Shown: positions 1 to 7,702 of the stretch, one piece after another
How positions within the stretch are numbered: the stretch's first letter is position 1
How the letters are laid out: the number at the start of each line of letters is the position of its first letter
Assembly (NCBI RefSeq): GCF_900143015.1
Contig: NZ_FSRT01000005.1
Span: 46,264 to 110,263, forward strand
Length of the DNA stretch: 64,000 nt
Direction: 5' to 3'
Source of the DNA: Fibrobacter sp. UWB11
Lineage (GTDB): Bacteria > Fibrobacterota > Fibrobacteria > Fibrobacterales > Fibrobacteraceae
Notes under the pieces: model-generated
What the model saw: only the letters and a program-made list of their open reading frames with translations
Databases searched by the model: none
What the model was told of the DNA's origin: nothing
Program-made: the position numbers and the translations under genes

Positions 1-297
1 ATGATAAACACTCCCCTCCTGCACCAACTCTAGGCCATTTGCTGCACACAACGCCGTAAGCCCTTCAAAAAGGCTCAGCCCTTCTAGATGAAACGTCACG
101 CGCACATCGTCCGCATCATCCGTCAAAATCGATGTTCCATAAGCTCGCGAAAGAGTCCGCGCCACCTCTGCCATAGGGACTCCGGCAAAATCAAGCATCA
201 CCGAACTCGGCGGAGACTTTTCCGAAAAGCGACTCGGCGCAGCACCGACACACAAAAACAATGTCAAGAGGGATATTCCCAAGATCCTCAGAAGCAT
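1..297 (-). CDS. Secretin-type protein, N-terminal part (runs off the window)
   Basis: Only the first 99 codons lie inside the window; the gene continues past base 1. The ATG at 297 follows a clear AGGAG ribosome site. The product starts with a signal peptide (MLLRILGISLLTLFLCVGAA). It then shows the pattern of an STN domain (secretin and TonB N-terminal short domain): 'VMLDFAGVPMAEVARTLS', a middle strand 'ILTDDADDVRVTFHLEG', then 'LFEGLTALCAANGLELVQ'. In this family the STN domain sits in the periplasm at the start of outer-membrane secretins (GspD, PilQ) or of some TonB-dependent receptors. The short spacing after the signal peptide fits a secretin best. The C-terminal half would decide this and is not visible. 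Confidence 0.75.
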   Translation of the reverse strand, partial: MLLRILGISLLTLFLCVGAAPSRFSEKSPPSSVMLDFAGVPMAEVARTLSRAYGTSILTDDADDVRVTFHLEGLSLFEGLTALCAANGLELVQEGSVYH

Positions 298-734
298 ACG
301 CTTCTCCTAAATGCGCATGCCCGCGTTTCACCAACAAGTGAATAATTGCGGCCCCTGCCCGGGATAAAATTAAAGGATCAAAGGAACGATATAATAAGCG
401 GTTTTCAAAATAGAAAAACTTTTCAAGAAAAGTATGCGACAAATCAAAAAAAGTGCTTTTATAAAGCAAAATAAAATACATGCGGGCGGGGCCCAAGCGC
501 CAACGCTTCTTACTTTATAGACTATTGCAAGATGATTTGAAATTTTCGGAACTTTAGTCCCCAGTGAGGCGAATCACCTCGTTTTTTCGCGAAATTTCAA
601 AGCCTCATTTCAGAATTTTAGAACAAAACATGCGATTTTTAAGCAAAAATGGCACTTTCCTAAAAACTGGCACGATTATTGCTTTATTTAGGGCAAAGGA
701 GTAAAAAACACCCTTAATCAAGGAAGGATTAATT
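298..734. other. 437-bp gap without a gene
   Basis: No supported gene. The gap separates the divergent secretin-like gene and the coiled-coil gene at 735. It is AT-rich from about 370 onward. It holds the sigma-54 promoter at 668-683 and an extra unpaired TGGCAC at 649-654. A weak imperfect hairpin followed by six T lies near 562-588; I would not call it a terminator. Open frames on the minus strand here have no ribosome site. Confidence 0.6.
668..683 (+). promoter_or_regulatory. Sigma-54 (RpoN) -24/-12 promoter
   Basis: TGGCACGATTATTGCT matches the sigma-54 consensus TGGCACG-N4-TTGC(A/T), with GG and GC dinucleotides exactly 10 bp apart. Transcription would start near 693, about 40 bp before the ATG at 735, which has its own ribosome site (AAGGAAGG). 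Sigma-54 promoters need an enhancer-binding activator; I see no obvious upstream activator palindrome and no rpoN in the window. Confidence 0.75.
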
Positions 735-1616
735 ATGAAATCAAAATTCATCGCAGTTCTCACACTTTCGACACTCGCTTTTTTTGCAACAGCATCTGCA
801 AAGAGCAACTTCTCGGATATAAGAAGAGTCAGCAAGGCCGACATTTCCTCCGAAATTTCGACAGAAGTCAAAACCGAAATCACTGACAAGAGCGATTTCG
901 AAAAATTACGTGACGAAAGTAAGGAAGCACGCAAGGAACTCTTGGACAAAATCAAGCTCGACAAGGATGAACTTGCAGTAGTCCCGCCGACACCGCCGAA
1001 GGCTGATATCGTTCCGCCGACCCCGAAGACGGAAGAAGAACTCCAGGCCGAACGCGAAGCCCACGAAGCAGAAATGGCAGCCAAGAAGGCCGAACATGAA
1101 GCTAAGAAGGCTGAAGAAGAAGCAAAGCGTGCAGAACGTGAAAAAGCAATGAAGGCTGAACACGAAGCTCGCAAGGCTGAAATGGAAGCAAAGCGTGCCG
1201 AAGAAGAAGCTAAGCGCGCAGAACGTGAAGAAGCTTTGAAGGCTGAACGCGAAGCTCGCAAGGCTGAAATGGAAGCAAAGAAGGCTGAACTCGAGGCAAA
1301 GCGCGCAGAACGCGAAGAAGCTTTGAAGGCCGAACGCGAAGCTCGCAAGGCCGAAATGGAAGCCAAGAAGGCCGAACTTGATGCAAAGCGCGCAGAACGT
1401 GAAGAAGCTTTGAAGGCTGAACGCGAAGCTCGCAAGGCCGAAATGGAAGCCAAGAAGGCCGAACTTGATGCAAAGCGCGCAGAACACGAAGAAGCTTTGA
1501 AGGCCGAACGCGAAGCACGCAAGGCAGAGATGGAAGCCAAGAAGGCTGAACGTGAAGCCCAGAAAGCTGAAAAAGAATCTGCAAAAGAAGAAAAGACCGT
1601 TGCTACGATTGAATAA
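735..1616 (+). CDS. Exported Lys/Glu/Ala-rich coiled-coil repeat protein
   Basis: Function unknown. Residues 1-22 form a signal peptide ending in a run of small residues (FFATASA). Residues 50-75 form a charged segment (KSDFEKLRDESKEARKELL). From about residue 105 to the end the chain is almost only K, E, A, R and M in a helical repeat (AEREARKAEMEAKKAEL). This predicts one long single helix or coiled coil in the periplasm, TolA- or lipoprotein-like in character. The start is fixed by AAGGAAGG 8 bases upstream. It is the first gene behind the sigma-54 promoter. The next gene at 1693 shares the charged segment, so the two look like diverged paralogues in one operon. A spacer or envelope-bridging role is only an inference. 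Confidence 0.8.
   Translation: MKSKFIAVLTLSTLAFFATASAKSNFSDIRRVSKADISSEISTEVKTEITDKSDFEKLRDESKEARKELLDKIKLDKDELAVVPPTPPKADIVPPTPKTEEELQAEREAHEAEMAAKKAEHEAKKAEEEAKRAEREKAMKAEHEARKAEMEAKRAEEEAKRAEREEALKAEREARKAEMEAKKAELEAKRAEREEALKAEREARKAEMEAKKAELDAKRAEREEALKAEREARKAEMEAKKAELDAKRAEHEEALKAEREARKAEMEAKKAEREAQKAEKESAKEEKTVATIE
1155..1589 (+). repeat. Five tandem 87-bp coding repeats
   Basis: Unit starts fall at 1155, 1242, 1329, 1416 and 1503, exactly 87 bp (29 codons) apart. The later units are nearly identical in DNA and the first is more diverged. Because 29 is not a multiple of 7, each unit shifts a heptad register by one residue. A partial older unit precedes them from 1089. Copy number could vary by slippage or recombination. 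Confidence 0.9.
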
Positions 1617-1692
1617 GGAATTTTAATTCCTTAGAATTGGGCGGCGGAGAAATACCGTCGCCCTCTTTTCGAGTCTTTTCAAGGTTAACGCT

Positions 1693-2124
1693 ATGAAAAA
1701 CACAAGTAAAATCATCGCACTTTTGACCGGATCGGCGCTCGTGTCGGTTCCGCTTGCACAGCCGGAATCCGATATTGCGACACCTATCGAAAAGACCGAA
1801 ATTACACAAGGCGTACCCGACCTCGGGCAAAAGCAAAAAGAAGACTGGCAACGTTTACGCGAAGAACGCAAACTAGCTAGACAACAAATTTTATCGGACA
1901 TCAAGGCAAACGCCAAAGATGAAGTCAAGGACGTTCAAGAAGAATTGCTCCAGCAAAAAGCAAAGAACAACATCGAGAACGAAAATCGAGAAAAAGTCAA
2001 AGAAAACGTTATCCGCAAAGGGCCGTTTGAGAATCAAGATAAAATCAAGCCGGGAACCCCTCCATTTGATGTTCCGCGTCCAGGCGAACACGGGCCATTA
2101 TTCCCCAAAGGTCCAAAGATTTAG
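1693..2124 (+). CDS. Small exported charged protein, paralogue of the upstream coiled-coil protein
   Basis: Function unknown. Product of 143 aa with a weak signal-type N-terminus (MKNTSKIIALLTGSALVSVPLAQ). Residues 48-75 (KEDWQRLREERKLARQQIL) align with residues 50-75 of the preceding protein (KSDFEKLRDESKEARKELL): D-aromatic-x-(K/R)-L-R-(D/E)-E, then (E/L)AR-(K/Q)-(E/Q)-(L/I)L. A second charged helix follows, then a Pro/Gly/Lys-rich tail (KGPFENQDKIKPGTPPFDV). It lies 76 bp after the first gene in the same direction and is followed by a strong terminator, so the two are probably co-transcribed. Confidence 0.7.
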   Translation: MKNTSKIIALLTGSALVSVPLAQPESDIATPIEKTEITQGVPDLGQKQKEDWQRLREERKLARQQILSDIKANAKDEVKDVQEELLQQKAKNNIENENREKVKENVIRKGPFENQDKIKPGTPPFDVPRPGEHGPLFPKGPKI

Positions 2125-2142
2125 CTACTCCAACCCCAACAC

Positions 2143-2172
2143 AAAGCGGTGTCCTAGGACACCGCTTTTTTT
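2143..2172 (+). terminator. Rho-independent terminator of the coiled-coil operon
   Basis: Perfect 12-bp stem AAAGCGGTGTCC / GGACACCGCTTT around a two-base loop, followed by a T run to 2172. It ends the plus-strand operon and lies between convergent genes. Confidence 0.9.
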
Positions 2173-2206
2173 AGCTCGTTGCAGGATTCAATTCATCAGA
2201 AATCAA

Positions 2207-3889
2207 TTACATCGGAGGCGGAGCGTAGAGATATGCCCCGTTGCTACAGTACAAAACGCAACCATCGATCCCTTTGGTCGTTCCATCACCATCGCAAGCC
2301 GTTCCGATATGCGGGCTGGACTGGCAACGGATAGAAGGGTTATCGCACTCTAATTCTTCGGCACATTCGTAAAACCTGTAGCGTTCCACCCACTTGCCAT
2401 TGACGCAGATGTAGTTTTCGCTTCTATAGAGATCATCATTTGCGTAAATGCGGAGGTCGCGGCTAGATTCCGAACCATCGCAAGGTTCGCTCAGCCATTT
2501 GTCGTTGCAATATTCCTTAAGGCCGTACTTGCTGCAAAGTTCGTATTCGCTGTAGCCACATTCCGGAGACAAGGCGTCACATCTGGGAAGTACGGAAATT
2601 TCAGACCAGAATCCGTTATGGCATTGATACGGATATCCCGTCTCGCAGTCTTCGGCAATAGTGCCTTCATAAATAGGATCGCAGGAGCCACAGCCGACCA
2701 TTCCCAGTTTGCATTTGAGCTTGCTGACATGTACGCAAATTTCATCACCCAAGCCGTACTCTTTCCATTTGCCATTTTCGCACTTGTAATGGCCTTCGAA
2801 TTCACCTTCCCGGTAGCAGGCTTCGCAATATTCCAATTCACCGCGAGCACAGCGCTGATTGTTTTCCGTTTCCTTGACTTCCCACTTTTCACCGTCGCAA
2901 TAGTAGATGGCTCCGCTTTCGCAATCGGCGATTTCCTTGATGCCATTCGGTTCGCAAAGGCGGTAACCGCATCCGCCCATTCCCGGCTTACATTCGTCCG
3001 GCTTGATGTTCAAGCAAGCAACTTTTTCCCAATTGTTGTTTCTGCATTGATAGTTGTCGCCGGTCACGCAGTCCACGGCAGAACTTCCGTTCTGGTTCAC
3101 GCAATCGCCTTGAGCAGTCATACCATCGTAATCCGAGATATGCTTGCAAGTTCCACGCATTTCTTCAGTGCAACAAACCGGTTCATGGAACTCTTTGTCG
3201 CCACAGGATGTTGTCCAACGACCATTCGGGCAAATTTCTGTAGAAGTTTTCCATTCACCGTCTTTACAATAAAGTTCTTTACCCGTACTGCAATCACGGC
3301 TTTCAGATTCTAAACGTTCATTGCAAGGATGACAAATACACTTTTCTCCAGGAAGGCAAGCCTCACATTTTACGTCGCTCACATGCTGGCAAGTTTCAAT
3401 GGGATCGTCTTCATCTTCGCAGCAAACAGGGACATAAAAATCTTTGCCGCGACAAGTTGAAGTCCTATGAGTACCAATCGGACAAGTTTCAACAGAGCTT
3501 GAGCTTGACGGATGCTGCACAGACGAGGAACTATTCGCGCAGTAGTAGGTTATGCCCATTTCGCAAAGTTGTTCAACAGTGTAACCGCACTCAGGGAGCA
3601 ACGCAGCACACTGCGAGCTGAGCGGAATAACGGATGAAGACGAGCTATTTCCGCAGAAGCGGGTCTCGCCCATTCGGCAAAGTTCTTCAACTGTATAGCC
3701 GCACTCCGGGGACAACGCATCACACGTCGGGCGAGCAACAATCTCGGACGAAGAACTTTCAGCTAGCGAAGAATTTGTGCTGTTGAAGCTCGGGCCGGCT
3801 AGAGTTTCGTTATCGCAAGCAACTAGCGCAAGCGCCGCCAGCGATGCTACGGCTATGCCGCATGACCATCGAGATATTTTACGTTTCAT
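2207..3889 (-). CDS. Cysteine-rich repeat lipoprotein
   Basis: Function unknown. Product of 560 aa with a lipoprotein signal; the lipobox LVAC places the lipidated Cys at residue 25, followed by DNETLAG and a serine-rich spacer. The body is built from short cysteine-rich modules. One type reads CDALSPECGYTVEELC and occurs three times (about residues 55, 90 and 445). A second type (CPIG or CPNG, then PVCC) occurs twice. A third ends in YxC-x(4)-W, for example 'YCKDGEWK', 'YQCRNNNWEK', 'YYCDGEKWEV' and 'YQCHNGFWSE'. The regular even spacing of Cys suggests disulfide-bonded modules outside the cytoplasm. ATG 3889 follows GGAGAAATACC. It is probably the last gene of the TIGR02147 group, 103 bp after the preceding lipoprotein gene. 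Confidence 0.75.
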   Translation of the reverse strand: MKRKISRWSCGIAVASLAALALVACDNETLAGPSFNSTNSSLAESSSSEIVARPTCDALSPECGYTVEELCRMGETRFCGNSSSSSVIPLSSQCAALLPECGYTVEQLCEMGITYYCANSSSSVQHPSSSSSVETCPIGTHRTSTCRGKDFYVPVCCEDEDDPIETCQHVSDVKCEACLPGEKCICHPCNERLESESRDCSTGKELYCKDGEWKTSTEICPNGRWTTSCGDKEFHEPVCCTEEMRGTCKHISDYDGMTAQGDCVNQNGSSAVDCVTGDNYQCRNNNWEKVACLNIKPDECKPGMGGCGYRLCEPNGIKEIADCESGAIYYCDGEKWEVKETENNQRCARGELEYCEACYREGEFEGHYKCENGKWKEYGLGDEICVHVSKLKCKLGMVGCGSCDPIYEGTIAEDCETGYPYQCHNGFWSEISVLPRCDALSPECGYSEYELCSKYGLKEYCNDKWLSEPCDGSESSRDLRIYANDDLYRSENYICVNGKWVERYRFYECAEELECDNPSIRCQSSPHIGTACDGDGTTKGIDGCVLYCSNGAYLYAPPPM

Positions 3890-3964
3890 GGTATTTCTCC
3901 TTTTTTATATAAACTTTCCCTAAGCCCCTTGCATCCGCAAGGAGTTATGCATTTGCTTTTCACA

Positions 3965-3992
3965 TTTAATTTTTAGCGTTTAGTCTTTAACT
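3965..3992. repeat. Heptad repeat tract (TTTANNN x4)
   Basis: Four consecutive 7-bp units TTTAATT, TTTAGCG, TTTAGTC, TTTAACT, ending exactly at the stop codon of the gene at 3993. Same 7-bp period and TAG/TAA core as the tracts near 11.6, 14.0, 16.5 and 17.3 kb. Confidence 0.7.
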
Positions 3993-4937
3993 TTAATTTT
4001 TCACCCACTCGTCTTTTTGACTCAATTCCGAGCAGGTTCCTTCAGACATATCACCGTTCACAGCAATTCTTTCGATTTCAGGACTTTTATCGATTTCGCC
4101 ACAGAACTCGAAAAGGAAACGCACCATCTGCTGATTCTTCTTTTGGGCACAAGCATCAGCAGCGATATCCAGCACTGTAATCTTATGACTTGAAATCTGG
4201 GCAAGGATATGGCCCGCATATTCGCCACCATTAATATTCAGCATGTAAAGGCCACAGTTTTCATCAGCCTCGCCCTTTGCAATTGACGTAGCCAGTTCAG
4301 AATATTTCAAAGAAGCATTCGGGAACAAGCTAGGCAATGCGCCAACATTCTGTTTAACAAAGCGAATCACTTTTTCAAGAACATCGAATTCCGTAGCTTC
4401 CGCAGGTATCGGGTTTTGCGTATTAGGCGGTTGCGTGTCAGTATTGCCCTTGTTAGCATCTACAAACGTAGCCGCCAAAACATTGTTATCGAAGTTTTCT
4501 TTATCCAAATTAAACAAGTGCAAGTAATCGCCCAAGGAATTGCCGTCAGAATTCATAATTGGGGTCCGGCTTTCACCGTCTTGGCTTGCAGAACTTTCAG
4601 GCATCGGATCTACATCAAGCCTTTGCGAACTGCTTGACATTTTGCCTTCTTGACGGTCTCTAGAGCTAGAAGATTTTCTTGAATAAGTATTCTGTTCGCT
4701 AGAAGACGAAACTGAATTTTCAACATTTGAAGAACTAGAGATCTGCACAGAGTTTTGGTTCGAACTAGACGGTTCCGAACTCGAAAGACGTTCCGCAATG
4801 ATTTCATTCGGTTCTTCGGAAGTGCCTGCTAAATTTCCATCGCCACACCCCACGCAGAACAAACTTGCACAAAGGAGAACAATGGCAAAAGAAACAAAAC
4901 TCGACAACTTGATCGTGTAAACTTTAAACTTGTTCAT
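3993..4937 (-). CDS. Serine-rich lipoprotein paired with a TIGR02147 regulator
   Basis: Function unknown; 314 aa. Lipobox FCVGC gives a lipidated Cys at residue 31, followed by GDGNLAG, which resembles the DNETLAG after the Cys of the neighbouring lipoprotein. Residues 45-125 are a Ser-rich linker typical of Fibrobacter exported proteins. The C-terminal 180 residues look globular (for example 'EKVIRFVKQNVGALPSLFP') and contain a few Cys. Several in-frame ATGs are available. I chose 4937 because AAGGAG lies 7 bases upstream of it, whereas the longer starts would overlap that site. The start overlaps the end of the regulator gene by 14 bp, so translation is probably coupled. Confidence 0.75.
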   Translation of the reverse strand: MNKFKVYTIKLSSFVSFAIVLLCASLFCVGCGDGNLAGTSEEPNEIIAERLSSSEPSSSNQNSVQISSSSNVENSVSSSSEQNTYSRKSSSSRDRQEGKMSSSSQRLDVDPMPESSASQDGESRTPIMNSDGNSLGDYLHLFNLDKENFDNNVLAATFVDANKGNTDTQPPNTQNPIPAEATEFDVLEKVIRFVKQNVGALPSLFPNASLKYSELATSIAKGEADENCGLYMLNINGGEYAGHILAQISSHKITVLDIAADACAQKKNQQMVRFLFEFCGEIDKSPEIERIAVNGDMSEGTCSELSQKDEWVKN

Positions 4938-5757
4938 TGCCATTCTCCTTAACATTCTTGGTCAACGGGAATAACTGCAAATTCAATCTATAAACTTGTT
5001 CAATATTCTTATCTTCAGCAGCAATGGAAATAATCTTATGGCGAAAATCATCGAGTTCTTTCACAATCTGTTCGTACGTTTGTCGTGAAATGCCCATTGT
5101 AACGCCACTAAAATTGCGTTCTTCTTTAGGGAGATCCAACGCCGGAGTCGCAAGCTTGGACATTTGGCGGTGCATACCGCGCAAGGCAAGGCGAGTCGCA
5201 TCGGGCGTCCCTTTCACGGACACTTCGGACTGTACAAAATTTCCAGATTCCTTCTTTAAAAGCCCAGCCTTTCCCAAGAAGTCAAGCGACTCCTTCACTT
5301 CGAGCGCCGAAATCTCGGGATAGCACATCTTAGCCATTTCACCAGGAGTGGCGCCCGGCATAATCGGAGCAAGTTCCCTGAGCACAGGATTGCACCAGGA
5401 ATCGTAATACTTGAACAAATCACCTTCGAGAACACGAACCTTGTGGACCTTCGCAATTGCAAGCATGCTCTCGTAAGCGGCTTTCTTTTTTTCTTCGGTT
5501 TCTGCCTGACCGAATTCGACCATCGCACGGAAATAATCCATTTCAAATCCGACAAGTCCCATTGCAAAGCCAGTGCGTTCAACACCTATACGGCTGAGCT
5601 TGCTTTTTCCGTCACACACGACCTTCATATATGAGGGTGAGCTAAATCCCGTAATTTTCGAGAACTCACGCCACGAAAAAGCGGAACAGCGCTTGCGCTC
5701 TTCATAAAAGTCTCGCATGTACATGCGGAAATCGGAATATTCGACAATCGGTCTCAT
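4924..5757 (-). CDS. TIGR02147-family protein (putative Fibrobacter transcriptional regulator)
   Basis: Product of 277 aa matching the TIGR02147 family, a paralogous set expanded in Fibrobacter. The N-terminus 'MRPIVEYSDFRMYMRDFYEE' is typical, followed by 'FSWREFSKITGFSSPSYMK', a helix-turn-helix-like stretch. The middle 'LSRIGVERTGFAMGL' and the later 'SVKGTPDATRLALRGMHRQM' also fit. Known members are uncharacterised; a DNA-binding role is inferred from the helix-turn-helix resemblance and from their habit of sitting next to exported proteins. Its promoter (TTGACG-N17-TATATT) lies directly against the start codon and is embedded in GTAGCAT repeats, which suggests autoregulation. It is the first gene of a minus-strand group with two lipoproteins. 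Confidence 0.85.
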   Translation of the reverse strand: MRPIVEYSDFRMYMRDFYEERKRCSAFSWREFSKITGFSSPSYMKVVCDGKSKLSRIGVERTGFAMGLVGFEMDYFRAMVEFGQAETEEKKKAAYESMLAIAKVHKVRVLEGDLFKYYDSWCNPVLRELAPIMPGATPGEMAKMCYPEISALEVKESLDFLGKAGLLKKESGNFVQSEVSVKGTPDATRLALRGMHRQMSKLATPALDLPKEERNFSGVTMGISRQTYEQIVKELDDFRHKIISIAAEDKNIEQVYRLNLQLFPLTKNVKENGNEQV

Positions 5758-5764
5758 ACTCCAA

Positions 5765-5807
5765 AATATACATGGTTTTTCATGCTACGTCAATAGTTTT
5801 ATGCTAC
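5765..5807 (-). promoter_or_regulatory. Sigma-70-type promoter with GTAGCAT direct repeats (possible operator)
   Basis: On the minus strand, TTGACG (5793-5788), a 17-bp spacer and TATATT (5770-5765). The -10 box ends 7 bp before the ATG at 5757, so the transcript may be leaderless. Two GTAGCAT copies, at 5801-5807 and 5782-5788, lie 19 bp apart: one just upstream of -35 and one in the spacer. An imperfect copy (ATGCAAC) at 5872-5878 and GTAGCAT in the opposite orientation at 5884-5890 lie elsewhere in the same 136-bp gap. Confidence 0.7.
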
Positions 5808-5893
5808 AAAAATGCAGAAAATTATTAAAATTTAAGCAATTTCACAAAAATTCCACATCAAAAAGTTCGTTATGCAACACCCTGTAGCATATA

Positions 5894-7618
5894 CTACTTC
5901 ATCTCGAACGAGACCATCGTGATATCGTCGAACTGGGGAGCGTTTCCGGCATGCGCTTTTACCGCCATGCGCACTTTTCGACACCTCAACCGGACAGAAT
6001 CGTTTTTCGATTCATTCAAGACTTTTAGCAAGCGTTCCATTCCAAATTCTTCGTTATTTTCGTTAATCGCCTCGGGAATTCCATCGGTATACGTAAAAAT
6101 GGCATCTCCCGGTTGCAACTGCGTTTCGAAATCCCTATACCTATAGCCTTCCATCCCCGCAAGAACAAATCCGCTCTTGACATCAGCAATTTCGAAGTCC
6201 CCATCTTTATGCTTGATAATCGGTTTTTCGTGCCCGGCATTCGCATAAACAAGCTGTCCAGTCCTGATATTCAATATACCGCAAAGGCACGTCACAAACA
6301 TATCATGGACATTGTGTTCCGCAAGTTCGTCATTGGCCCGATTCAGCGCTTCGGCAGGCGAAAGTCCCTGTTGCAAATTATGCTTGAGGACAATTTTTGA
6401 AACCATCATGAACAGCGCCGCAGGGACACCCTTCCCGGAAACATCCGCAATCAACAACGCGAGATGATCGTCGTCAATAAAAAAGTTGTCGTAAAAGTCA
6501 CCACCAACTTCCAAAGCGGGGCGCATCACCGCATAAAAGTCAAAGCCATCGACAACGACAGGCCTAGAAAGGCTCGCCCGCTGTATAGCCGTCGCAATGG
6601 AAAGCTCCGTGTGGACCTTTTGTTCCTTAGCTGTCACCTCTGTCAAATTTTTCACATAATCTTCCAACTCGACAGCCATTTCTTTATACGAACGAGCGAG
6701 CTTTCCGACTTCGGAAGTATAATAGACGTACTTTTGACACTTGTGCAAAATGTTCTGGATTTTCAAATCAATATCAGTTTGCTGACCGATCGTCTTTGCG
6801 ATTTCGCTCATGCGTTCGATAGGCTTTGTCACGGTCCGTTCCATGTAATACAAAAATCCTAGCGACACCCAAATTCCGATATTGAGAAGCCCGCCAATCA
6901 AGAAATACACGTAGCTCCAAAGATAAAGGTTACTCTCCCCATATCTAAGCGCAATAGTTGGGTAACTGGCAATTCCAATCGCTATCGAAATAATGATACT
7001 CGACGCCAGAAAGAACAAAATAAATTTTTCGTTTAACGAAAATGAAAAAATGAAATTTTCGGAAGAGCCCGCTTCTTTGCGCATTTTGCGCTGATAATGC
7101 AACGACGCCAAAATAAGGTACGGGAAACCGATTACCACCATGGTGATAAACTGGTTAAAGAATATATTGGCAGAAAGCATCGAGAAATAAGATTCATCAT
7201 ACTTGAGCTTTATGACGCTCACGACCATGAACGCCGCGGCGACAGAATCCAGGAGCACAATAAGCATGTACTGGACATTCTTGTGCACCCTGTCGAGCTT
7301 AAACTTATTTTCGTCATTTTTACGGAGTTTATTCCAAATTACGGCAGGGACATACCCATAAATAATCTGGATAAAGAATCCTGGAATAAAGATAACGGGC
7401 TCATACCCCGACATGATATCGGCAATGAGATTCGCGACCGCGCAACCAAAGACACCCCAAAAGCCAAACGAGATGCCAAACAGCAACGGAAGTGCCGCAA
7501 CAATTCGAACCTCAGTCGTTTCGGAAATTCTAAACAACTCTCTGCACGGAACTCCGAAAACAAAGAACACAAGCCCACAGAGAAACGCAATAAGAAAATA
7601 TTTACGTATATCTTTCAT
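5894..7618 (-). CDS. Membrane-bound PP2C/SpoIIE-type serine phosphatase with HAMP domain
   Basis: Product of 574 aa. The N-terminal 250 residues contain about seven hydrophobic segments (for example 'YFLIAFLCGLVFFVFGVP'). A HAMP-like linker follows (about 255-310; 'TKPIERMSEIAKTIG'), then a coiled segment and a SpoIIE/PPM phosphatase domain from about 345 to the end. Metal-binding signatures are present: 'GGDFYDNFFIDDDHLALL', 'IADVSGKGVPAALFM', 'YTDGIPEAINENNEEFG' and a terminal 'QFDDITMV'. Such proteins sense a signal through the membrane domain and dephosphorylate an anti-sigma-factor antagonist or similar partner. No STAS or anti-sigma kinase gene lies nearby, so the partner is unknown. 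ATG 7618 has a good ribosome site (GAAGGGGAAGT), with a TATATT -10 box about 25 bp upstream. Confidence 0.88.
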   Translation of the reverse strand: MKDIRKYFLIAFLCGLVFFVFGVPCRELFRISETTEVRIVAALPLLFGISFGFWGVFGCAVANLIADIMSGYEPVIFIPGFFIQIIYGYVPAVIWNKLRKNDENKFKLDRVHKNVQYMLIVLLDSVAAAFMVVSVIKLKYDESYFSMLSANIFFNQFITMVVIGFPYLILASLHYQRKMRKEAGSSENFIFSFSLNEKFILFFLASSIIISIAIGIASYPTIALRYGESNLYLWSYVYFLIGGLLNIGIWVSLGFLYYMERTVTKPIERMSEIAKTIGQQTDIDLKIQNILHKCQKYVYYTSEVGKLARSYKEMAVELEDYVKNLTEVTAKEQKVHTELSIATAIQRASLSRPVVVDGFDFYAVMRPALEVGGDFYDNFFIDDDHLALLIADVSGKGVPAALFMMVSKIVLKHNLQQGLSPAEALNRANDELAEHNVHDMFVTCLCGILNIRTGQLVYANAGHEKPIIKHKDGDFEIADVKSGFVLAGMEGYRYRDFETQLQPGDAIFTYTDGIPEAINENNEEFGMERLLKVLNESKNDSVRLRCRKVRMAVKAHAGNAPQFDDITMVSFEMK

Positions 7619-7702
7619 ACTTCCCCTTCGTCTTTTTCAATATAGTCTTTTTTTGCGTTACCGCATTTTTTCTAACGAGAAATGCAATCTACTTTGGATT
7701 AT

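Noticed and set aside
605..1540. Ser/Ala/Arg- and Phe/Leu-rich frames opposite the coiled-coil gene
   Set aside because: Pure reverse images of the 87-bp repeats. The plus strand has a signal peptide, ribosome site and promoter.
1155..1589. CRISPR-like array
   Set aside because: The 87-bp units are contiguous with no spacers and are in-frame coding sequence.
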